A DNA stretch of 6,983 bases. Origin: Paracoccaceae bacterium (GTDB lineage Bacteria > Pseudomonadota > Alphaproteobacteria > Rhodobacterales > Rhodobacteraceae). The notes beneath the pieces are model-generated. The model was not told the DNA's origin. It did no database searches and saw only the letters and a list, made by a program, of their open reading frames with translations. The DNA lies in NCBI GenBank assembly GCA_003512825.1, contig DOOI01000141.1, forward strand, positions 1 to 6,983, in the 5' to 3' direction. Numbering within the stretch: position 1 is the first letter of the stretch; each line of letters opens with the position of its first letter. Shown piece by piece: positions 1-6,983 of the stretch. A program made the translations under genes and the position numbers.

Positions 1-863
1 AAGGAACCTTCGGCTGGTGGTTCCGCCTGGATGAAAAACCGCGCCGTTGTCGGGCTCGCGCCAAGGCGCCGCTGTAGGGCTTGGCGCGCATGGGGATCAA
101 AAAGCCCCATCGGCCCTGCAAGTCCCATGATGATCTCTACAGAGGACCGACCAAAGAGCGCTTCATACTCATCCAGCCCCGGACCATCATTCAAATCCCC
201 CATGACGATCAGGCGCGCATTTTCCTTAAGATGCTGGTCAATCCGACCCCGCAGCCAAATGGCTTGCGCCAGTTGCTTGCGGCGATTGAGGATACCCAAG
301 CGCATCACCTCATCACGATTGCGCGCCCCATGGGGTGCCTTGGATTTGAGATGTGCGCCAATAAGGCGAAACGCGATGCCATCATGCGTTTCACATGCCA
401 GTTCAAGCGGCGGTTTCGAAAAGGTGACCAGATCCTCTGTTGCATCAAAATCCAGATCAATGCGGAAAACACCGTCAAACCGAGGTGCGTCTGGTTTGCC
501 TTTTCTTCCCGTGGCTTCCCCCTGGGGATCATGGTGCGCGTTCAGTCTTTCGGGGTCAAAAAGCAGTGCAATTTCCTGCTGAGTGTCATTGGCAAAACCC
601 ATCACGGCCTTCGATGTACGAAGCCCGAACAGCTTGGCGAACCGCTCGAGCGCCAAGACCGTATCACGTTGCCCACTTTGGTCTGGCGCTTCGATAATCA
701 TGATTGCGTCTGCGTCCAACGCACGCAAAACATGAGCAATTCCCTCAATCTGCATGCGTCGCGTCACATTGTGGCGTGCAGACCATTCTTCATCTCGCAA
801 GGGGCGATTTTCCTCATCAAAGAGATTGGAAAACCACTCGATATTCCAAGTCGCAAGCCGCAT
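1..863 (-). CDS. Endonuclease/exonuclease/phosphatase (EEP) family protein, 3' end cut by window edge
   Basis: Partial gene: 287 codons are visible from the ATG at 863, and the reading frame is still open at base 1. It belongs to the EEP superfamily of metal-dependent phosphoesterases (DNase I, exonuclease III, phosphatases); the substrate cannot be told. Visible superfamily motifs are TWNIEW with Asn7 at the extreme N-terminus, IIEAP with the metal-binding Glu58, GAHLKSK with His171, and MGDLND with Asp223 and Asn225. The final SDH-type motif expected near the C-terminus would lie off the window, so perhaps 30–60 residues are missing. There is no signal peptide because the catalytic fold starts at residue 3, so the protein is probably cytoplasmic. 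The start shares one base with the stop of the upstream J-domain gene (TGATG), and an AGGGG lies about 10 bases before it, suggesting translational coupling. The family call is secure; the function is unknown. Confidence 0.88.
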   Translation of the reverse strand, partial: MRLATWNIEWFSNLFDEENRPLRDEEWSARHNVTRRMQIEGIAHVLRALDADAIMIIEAPDQSGQRDTVLALERFAKLFGLRTSKAVMGFANDTQQEIALLFDPERLNAHHDPQGEATGRKGKPDAPRFDGVFRIDLDFDATEDLVTFSKPPLELACETHDGIAFRLIGAHLKSKAPHGARNRDEVMRLGILNRRKQLAQAIWLRGRIDQHLKENARLIVMGDLNDGPGLDEYEALFGRSSVEIIMGLAGPMGLFDPHARQALQRRLGASPTTARFFIQAEPPAEGS

Positions 864-1543
864 CAGGCCGCCCCTGCCTCGATGGCCTCCCACGCGCGGT
901 TGATATCCGCCATCCTTCGTTCCGCCAATCTGACGGCCTCTTTGGGTAAGCCACGCGCCATCATGGCATCAGGGTGATTTTCGCGCACCAAGCGCTTCCA
1001 TTGCGCGCGCGCCTCAGCTGGAGTCGCGTCTGGCCTCAGCCCCAAAATCACCCATGGATCTTTCGGAGCATCGGGTACGAACCGCGCCCGCAGAGCGGAA
1101 AAATCCTGCACAGGCAGACCAAAGATTTCTGCAACCCGCGCCAAGAACGCGTCTTCTGCCGGGTGATATTGGCCGTCGGCCATGGCTATATGGAAAAGCC
1201 CTTCCATCAAGTCGCTCAAACAGTCGACGCGCTCACGATACATGGCCTTGATCTTGCGCGCATAGTCTTCGAACCCGGCAACATCTTGGCGCGCCAAGTT
1301 AAAAAGCCGGGCAGCTCCTGCCTCATCTTCCCGTGCAATTTGAAAAACATCGCGAAACGCGGTGACTTCATCTCGCGTTACCAGCCCATCGGCTTTGGCC
1401 ATTTTCGCCGATAAAGCGATGACCGCAATGGTAAACGCAACCGAGCGCTCGGGCGGCGTTCGCAGCCGTTCAAAGACCTCCGACAGGCTTTGACCCGCCG
1501 CAAGTGCCTGAAGGGCTTCCGTTATTCGTGTCCAGATCGACAT
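863..1543 (-). CDS. Soluble TerB/J-domain co-chaperone (DjlA-like)
   Basis: A 226-residue protein with two domains. Residues about 34–150 form a TerB-like helical domain with two acidic repeats typical of the family, KADGLVTRDE (Asp52, Glu59) and MADGQYHPAED (Asp123, Glu130). Residues about 162–224 form a J domain beginning DPWVILGL, with the diagnostic HPD tripeptide at His190–Asp192 in the RENHPD context, which in the family stimulates the ATPase of DnaK-type Hsp70s. The architecture matches DjlA, but E. coli DjlA carries an N-terminal membrane anchor and this protein has none, so it is inferred to be cytosolic. The client is unknown. The ATG at 1543 gives the natural N-terminus of the family, although no good Shine–Dalgarno sequence precedes it. 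The gene lies 41 bases after the acetyltransferase gene and one base into the EEP gene, consistent with an operon. Confidence 0.92.
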   Translation of the reverse strand: MSIWTRITEALQALAAGQSLSEVFERLRTPPERSVAFTIAVIALSAKMAKADGLVTRDEVTAFRDVFQIAREDEAGAARLFNLARQDVAGFEDYARKIKAMYRERVDCLSDLMEGLFHIAMADGQYHPAEDAFLARVAEIFGLPVQDFSALRARFVPDAPKDPWVILGLRPDATPAEARAQWKRLVRENHPDAMMARGLPKEAVRLAERRMADINRAWEAIEAGAA

Positions 1544-1584
1544 GATCTAAGTTTAACTCGCGCATCTGCGCTTGTCCCGCGCAT

Positions 1585-2073
1585 TCATAGTTTGCGTTGC
1601 ATCAGCACCAAATCCATCCATCGGTCAAATTTGTATCCGACCTCGGACAAACGGGCGATTTCTTCAAACCCTATACGTCGATGGAATGCAATTCCGGCGC
1701 TGTTCTCGCTACTGACACCGCCAATTAAGGAATGCACATCACGAGAGGAGGCATATTGGCCCAAACGCGCCATCAGTAATCGACCTGCCCCTTGGCCATG
1801 GATCGCGGGGGCGAGGATCACGGTGTGTTCCATCGTGCGAAGATACCCAGGCCCAGGGCGGAAAAAGCCATAAGTAGCAAAGCCTTGAACAATTCCTTCC
1901 TGCTCTAGAACCAAGAAAGGGTGACCCAACTCTGCCTTCAAGGCCAAATCCGCCGTTAGGCTGGAGGAGGTTTTTTCGACAGTCGTGAACGTGACCGACG
2001 TTTCCCGGATCAAAGGGTTCCAAATCTCGGCGATGCGGGCCGCGTCACTCTCGATCGCCTTCCGTATCTTCAT
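1585..2073 (-). CDS. GNAT N-acetyltransferase, phosphinothricin acetyltransferase-like
   Basis: A 162-residue single-domain GNAT enzyme that would transfer acetyl from acetyl-CoA to an amino group. The N-terminal IRETSVTFTT (residues 22–31) and the C-terminal FHRRIGFEE … GYKFDRWMDLVLMQ (from residue 130) are hallmarks of the Pat/Bar/YncA branch. Known members acetylate phosphinothricin, methionine sulfoximine/sulfone or related amino acids. The acetyl-CoA pyrophosphate loop is HGQGAG (residues 92–97); the usual first Arg/Gln of the Q/R-x-x-G-x-G/A motif is His here, a mild deviation. Length is typical. The start ATG overlaps the stop of the upstream VOC gene as ATGA, and a weak AAGGGA lies about 11 bases before it, so translation is probably coupled. 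A true resistance role is not implied: most environmental homologues detoxify endogenous or related amino-acid analogues. Substrate not determinable. Confidence 0.9.
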   Translation of the reverse strand: MKIRKAIESDAARIAEIWNPLIRETSVTFTTVEKTSSSLTADLALKAELGHPFLVLEQEGIVQGFATYGFFRPGPGYLRTMEHTVILAPAIHGQGAGRLLMARLGQYASSRDVHSLIGGVSSENSAGIAFHRRIGFEEIARLSEVGYKFDRWMDLVLMQRKL

Positions 2074-2681
2074 AATGATACCAATCCCTTAGGTGTCTTG
2101 AATAGTGCCGAAATTCCGGCTGTCTCTGCCTCGGCAAAGTCAATCCGTGCATCTTGGAGACGTGGCAACACCGTTTCGGCTAATTCAAGCGCGTGTGGAT
2201 GTCGGATCGTCAAGCGCTCCAAGGCCACGGGCTGGGGCGTTAAGCGTTGGATGGGATGGGCCGCGCCTTGCCAGCGGATTGCCGTTGGAAAACCACCGTC
2301 ACGCGGGAGAGTGCCGTCTTCGGGAACGGAAATTTTCCAACGAAGATCGCCCCTTTCAAGCGGCACCACCTGCCCCAACCCCGGCAAGCTGCGACAGGCT
2401 TGCGCCAAATCATCTGTGCGCGCGATCCAATTTGTTACTCTCGGTGGGCCTGAAAACCGATCAAGGTCAAACCAGCGCGGATGCGGCAGCGGTGGCGCTG
2501 TTGGATCGATGGTGATCACTTCCAAGTAAAGCCCATCAGCCATTCCCATCAACAGGTTATGCGTGCCGAAATGCGAATGGCGTCCGCCAGCTTGTAGCGG
2601 AACGCCGAGCTGCTCCTCGACCCAAGCCGCACCTTGTGTCAAACTTTCTGCTGAGATCGCAAGGTGATCCAGTCGCAACAT
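2070..2681 (-). CDS. VOC superfamily protein with glyoxalase-like (Glyoxalase_3) domain
   Basis: A 203-residue protein beginning LRLDHLAISAESL, the usual first strand and helix of a vicinal-oxygen-chelate module, with His6. This is followed by AGGRHSHFGTHN (residues 31–42) and YLEVITIDP (Glu54). The GGRH…GTHN…LE pattern is that of the glyoxalase-like family (Glyoxalase_3), not of methylmalonyl-CoA epimerase or of fosfomycin-resistance proteins. His6, His41 and Glu54 are candidate metal ligands by position; this is inferred. The reaction is unknown for most members. The ATG at 2681 is well supported by AGAAGG eight bases upstream. It is the first gene of the minus-strand cluster, divergent from nhaA, and its stop overlaps the start of the acetyltransferase gene (ATGA). 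Family call good, specific function unknown. Confidence 0.88.
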   Translation of the reverse strand: MLRLDHLAISAESLTQGAAWVEEQLGVPLQAGGRHSHFGTHNLLMGMADGLYLEVITIDPTAPPLPHPRWFDLDRFSGPPRVTNWIARTDDLAQACRSLPGLGQVVPLERGDLRWKISVPEDGTLPRDGGFPTAIRWQGAAHPIQRLTPQPVALERLTIRHPHALELAETVLPRLQDARIDFAEAETAGISALFKTPKGLVSL

Positions 2682-2778
2682 CGCTCAAACCTTCTTCGAA
2701 AAAATCAGCAAAAACCTTGAATTGCTCGATCAAACGCCCAGTTTGGATAAATATAAGTTTTTCACTCGGGATAAAACA
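2682..2778. promoter_or_regulatory. Divergent promoter region between the VOC cluster and nhaA
   Basis: A 97-base AT-rich spacer between the divergent starts of the VOC gene and nhaA. It must carry the nhaA promoter and probably that of the four-gene minus-strand cluster. The core is the run GGATAAATATAAG (2745–2757). For nhaA, a weak fit is TTGCTC (2722–2727), 18 bases, then GATAAA (2746–2751). For the other direction see the separate entry at 2750–2779. I saw no convincing operator palindrome. The box assignments are by eye only. Confidence 0.45.
2690..2695 (-). promoter_or_regulatory. Ribosome binding site of the VOC gene
   Basis: AGAAGG on the minus strand, eight bases before the ATG at 2681. 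It fixes the start of the first gene of the minus-strand cluster. Confidence 0.6.
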
Positions 2779-2779
2779 A
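2750..2779 (-). promoter_or_regulatory. Candidate sigma70-type promoter for the minus-strand cluster
   Basis: Read on the minus strand, TTGTTT (2779–2774), an 18-base spacer and TATATT (2755–2750) make a reasonable -35/-10 pair. Transcription would start near 2743, giving a leader of about 60 bases before the VOC ATG at 2681. The -35 box would overlap the first base of the nhaA start codon and its ribosome-binding region. This is a pattern match only. Confidence 0.3.
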
Positions 2780-3960
2780 TGCTCCTGCGCGCGATCGACC
2801 GCTTTTTCTCTCACGAAGCTTCTGGGGGTATCCTCCTTATGCTTTCGGCCTTCGCAGCCCTTGTCGTTGCCAATTCGGGCCTCGCTCCTTTTTATGAAAG
2901 CTTCTTGGGGGCTAAACTATCTGTCACGCTCGATGGCGAGGGACTATCCAAGCCATTGATATTGTGGATTAATGATGGTTTGATGGCGATATTCTTTTTC
3001 CTTATCGGGCTTGAATTGAAGCGCGAGATGCTGGAAGGGAAATTGAAAAACCCGAAAGATGTCTTGCTGCCGGGAATGGCCGCTGTTGGCGGCATGGCGA
3101 TGCCGGCCTTGGTGTTTTTGTGGTTCAACTGGGGCATTGTGGAAAATATTGGCGGCTGGGCCATTCCAGCGGCGACGGATATTGCCTTTGCGCTTGGAAT
3201 CTTGGCGCTGGTTGGCTCAAGAGCGCCGACGTCGCTGAAAGTGTTCCTCCTTACGCTTGCGATCCTTGATGACCTTGGGGCCATCGTGATCATCGCGCTA
3301 TTCTACACAGCAGAGTTAAAAATTCATTACCTCACCCTTGCGCTGCTGCCGCTTGCCGCTCTGGTGTGGCTCAACATCAAGGGTCAGCACCGGATGGCGC
3401 CAATGATCCTTCTTGGCGTGGTCATGTGGTTTTTCGTGCTCAAATCGGGTGTGCATGCCACTTTGGCAGGCGTTATCACCGCCTTCTGCATCCCCAATGT
3501 GGACAAATGGAGCAAGTCGCCTTTGCATGCTCTTGAGCATGCGCTCACCCCTTACGTGCTATTCCTTATCGTTCCCATCTTTGCCTTCGCAAATGCGGGC
3601 GTCGTTCTGCAAGGGCTTACTTTCGCTGATCTTTTTGCCCCCCTGCCGCTTGGTATCGCGTTGGGACTGATCTTGGGAAAGCAAGTTGGTGTGTTTGGGT
3701 TCACGTGGTTAATGGTAAAATCTGGCCTTGCCCGGATGCCGCATGGCGCAAATTGGGCCCATATTTACGGCATCGCCTGCCTTGCGGGCATCGGGTTTAC
3801 CATGTCGCTGTTCATTGGGTCTCTCAGCTTTGCAGATCCCGCGCAAATGAACGCTGTGCGGCTGGGCGTGCTGTCTGGATCAGCGGTGTCGGCGGTGCTG
3901 GGGTATGTGGTTTTGATTATGGCCTCTCAGCGCGAAATGAAGGCGGTCTCGGCGGAATAA
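2779..3960 (+). CDS. nhaA: Na+/H+ antiporter NhaA
   Basis: A 393-residue inner-membrane antiporter that expels Na+ (or Li+) in exchange for H+, giving sodium tolerance and pH homeostasis at alkaline pH. The E. coli NhaA residues are all present with a constant +1 shift over most of the length: Asp66 in WINDGLMA, Glu79 in GLELKRE, Thr133/Asp134 in the unwound AATDIAFALG helix, the ion-binding pair Asp164/Asp165 in AILDDLGAI, the pH-response His226 in SGVHATLAG, and Lys301 in LGKQVG. About twelve hydrophobic helices can be followed. The ATG at 2779 is chosen because MLLRAIDRFFSHEASGG lines up with the E. coli N-terminus (…HRFFSSDASGG) and a weak CGGGAT precedes it by about seven bases. The frame extends upstream to a TTG at 2722, but those 19 residues are polar and not part of the family. 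Alone on its strand; no nhaR-type regulator is visible. Confidence 0.97.
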   Translation: MLLRAIDRFFSHEASGGILLMLSAFAALVVANSGLAPFYESFLGAKLSVTLDGEGLSKPLILWINDGLMAIFFFLIGLELKREMLEGKLKNPKDVLLPGMAAVGGMAMPALVFLWFNWGIVENIGGWAIPAATDIAFALGILALVGSRAPTSLKVFLLTLAILDDLGAIVIIALFYTAELKIHYLTLALLPLAALVWLNIKGQHRMAPMILLGVVMWFFVLKSGVHATLAGVITAFCIPNVDKWSKSPLHALEHALTPYVLFLIVPIFAFANAGVVLQGLTFADLFAPLPLGIALGLILGKQVGVFGFTWLMVKSGLARMPHGANWAHIYGIACLAGIGFTMSLFIGSLSFADPAQMNAVRLGVLSGSAVSAVLGYVVLIMASQREMKAVSAE

Positions 3961-3973
3961 TGCACCGAAGTCA

Positions 3974-4005
3974 GCGCGTTAACTAATTTTAAAGCGCGAT
4001 TTTTG
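3974..4005 (+). other. Weak hairpin followed by a T run just after nhaA
   Basis: CGCGTT (3975–3980) can pair with AGCGCG-type sequence at 3993–3998 (6 bp including one G·U, 12-base loop), followed by ATTTTTG. It begins about 14 bases after the nhaA stop. It could be a weak terminator or 3' stabilising structure, but it is far weaker than the hairpin at 4057–4088. Confidence 0.2.
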
Positions 4006-4056
4006 ACGTATGATTTGCGTATGGGTCGCGTCTGGCTGACGGCATGACGTAAAAGT

Positions 4057-4097
4057 TAAGGGCGCGAGTTAACCACTTCGCGCCCTTATTTTATTGT
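4057..4097. terminator. Probable bidirectional intrinsic terminator between nhaA and scpA
   Basis: TAAGGGCGCGA (4057–4067) is perfectly complementary to TCGCGCCCTTA (4078–4088): an 11-bp GC-rich stem with a 10-base loop (one inner G·U pair possible). On the plus strand it is followed by TTTTATTGTTT, suiting termination of nhaA. On the minus strand it is followed by ACTTTTACG, giving a shorter U tract that could end the scpA transcript. Its place between two convergent genes fits a shared terminator. Confidence 0.8.
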
Positions 4098-4134
4098 TTC
4101 TTAGTATTCCATCGACGGACGCGGTTCAGAAGGC

Positions 4135-4152
4135 GCGGGGGCAACGCCCCGC
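4135..4152 (-). other. GC-rich hairpin just downstream of scpA
   Basis: On the plus strand GGGGC (4138–4142) pairs with GCCCC (4146–4150) around an AAC loop, with two more pairs beyond a one-base bulge (4135–4136 with 4151–4152). It lies about 15 bases after the scpA stop and has no T tract on the minus strand. It may therefore protect the 3' end of the scpA mRNA or cause pausing rather than termination. This is a structural observation only. Confidence 0.3.
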
Positions 4153-4167
4153 CACCCCTGTTTTCGC

Positions 4168-6265
<2,098 letters not shown>

Positions 6266-6294
<29 letters not shown>

Positions 6295-6983
6295 GGTTTG
6301 ATCCTCTTTTCGTTTGGGCGGGCTGCGGGTTTGCCCCGTCTTTGGCCTGCCAGTTCCCGGTTAGTTGGGCCAATCCCTCGGCTCCGGCGGCCAGCCAGAA
6401 GAGGTCATCGGCATATTTTTCATGTAATACAGCAGCTTCGTCTTGGGTGAAGGGCTGCCAGCGGTAGGGCGCGCCTTCGGCGGCTGAGGTTGCGCTTTCA
6501 AGGTGGTCTGGATCTTCGCCGCGGTCTTCCACGAGGCGGCGGAGCGCGGCAAGGGATGGTGACGGGTTCAAATCCGGGCCATGGCCCCCGGAGAGGGTTT
6601 GCCCCGTCATGGCATGGAGTTTGACGGCGGGCTGCCCGGCCACTTCTTCATAGAGGCTGACTTGCAGCGCGGCGCCGGGAAAGGCGCAAGCGACATCCGT
6701 GATGAGATCGCGCCAGCTGCGCGGGTTGGCGGCAATGGCGGCAAAGCTGGCGCGCGAGGGCACAGGCTCGCCGCGCGACACCGCGAGGGCGGCAAGCGAG
6801 GCCCACCAGCGATCAAGCGCGCGGATGGAGAGATGGACCGTGCTGACCCGCCCATCAAACGCCGCCTGATGGCGCGCCAGCCGGAGCCCCGCGCCCTGAT
6901 AAAGGCTGCGGTCGCGCAGGGCGCGGCGGGGTGTGCCGAGCAGATTCTCATCGGAAATGACCAAGGCACGCAGGCCTTGGGCC
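6266..6983 (-). CDS. Partial protein of unknown function, possibly sulfotransferase-like (5' end off the window)
   Basis: The frame is open to the right edge: codons upstream of the TTG at 6964 continue as AQGLRA before [14 protein letters not shown], so the true start is outside and 238 C-terminal residues are visible. I do not recognise it with certainty. The order of elements loosely resembles the middle and C-terminal parts of bacterial P-loop sulfotransferase-like proteins: a VISDENLLG strand-turn, a [14 protein letters not shown] segment like the PAPS-side strand and helix, then a WRDLITDV…[12 protein letters not shown] segment. The P-loop itself would be off the window, so this is a weak inference. 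The last roughly 25 residues are polar and low in hydrophobics (…[14 protein letters not shown]…). GC content looks higher than in nhaA. The gene overlaps the scpA start by 29 bases and is probably co-transcribed with it. In this bacterial group, propionyl-CoA carboxylase genes often lie further upstream of the mutase; that cannot be checked here. Confidence 0.8.
6302..6307 (-). promoter_or_regulatory. Ribosome binding site of scpA, inside the upstream gene
   Basis: AGAGGA on the minus strand, seven bases before the ATG at 6294. It lies within the coding region of the overlapping upstream gene and fixes the scpA start, so scpA can be initiated independently even though the upstream gene stops 29 bases inside it. 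Confidence 0.7.

Noticed and set aside
81..977. A 298-codon open frame on the plus strand.
   Set aside because: It is the shadow of the EEP gene and the end of the J-domain gene on the minus strand, which both show intact family motifs.
2070..2681. The VOC protein as methylmalonyl-CoA epimerase, given the nearby mutase.
   Set aside because: It is longer than typical epimerases and carries the GGRH/GTHN pattern of the glyoxalase-like family. It is also separated from scpA by nhaA on the other strand.
2722..2778. An upstream TTG start that would add 19 residues to NhaA.
   Set aside because: The added residues are polar, have no family counterpart, lack a good ribosome binding site and would cover the promoter region. 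The ATG at 2779 matches the known NhaA N-terminus.
4010..4039. A nine-codon ATG frame in the nhaA–scpA gap.
   Set aside because: It has no ribosome binding site, is very short and shows no recognisable peptide.

Overview
The window looks like ordinary chromosomal DNA from an alphaproteobacterium, most likely a marine Rhodobacteraceae/Roseobacter-type organism. This rests on moderately high GC, a long adenosylcobalamin-dependent methylmalonyl-CoA mutase, a Na+/H+ antiporter, and a soluble TerB–J-domain protein of a kind I associate with that group. The assignment comes from recognising protein families by eye, not from a search. I found no IS element, phage gene, integron, CRISPR array, tRNA or rRNA.

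Layout. Positions 1–2681 hold four minus-strand genes transcribed right to left: a glyoxalase-like VOC protein, a phosphinothricin-type GNAT acetyltransferase, a TerB/J-domain co-chaperone, and an endonuclease/exonuclease/phosphatase (EEP) protein that runs off the left edge. VOC/GNAT overlap by 4 bases (ATGA) and J-protein/EEP share one base (TGATG). GNAT and the J-protein are 41 bases apart. This is a compact, probably co-transcribed set with no obvious shared pathway. Divergent from it is nhaA (2779–3960, plus strand), separated by a 97-base AT-rich promoter region. Convergent with nhaA is the mutase gene scpA (minus, 6294–4168). The 207-base gap between them contains a strong 11-bp hairpin with U-rich flanks on both sides, probably a bidirectional terminator. 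Upstream of scpA, and overlapping its start by 29 bases, is the 3' part of a gene cut by the right edge. It has weak sulfotransferase-like character.

How the genes work together. scpA carries out the last step of propionyl-CoA assimilation, (R)-methylmalonyl-CoA to succinyl-CoA, and appears to be the last gene of its transcription unit. NhaA exports Na+ in exchange for H+, which suits a marine or saline habitat. The four-gene minus-strand cluster looks like housekeeping or stress genes of loosely defined function.

There is no gene-free stretch longer than about 207 bases. I see no convincing new system. The most open points are the unidentified partial gene overlapping scpA, and the conserved-looking but functionally unlinked VOC–GNAT–J-protein–EEP set.
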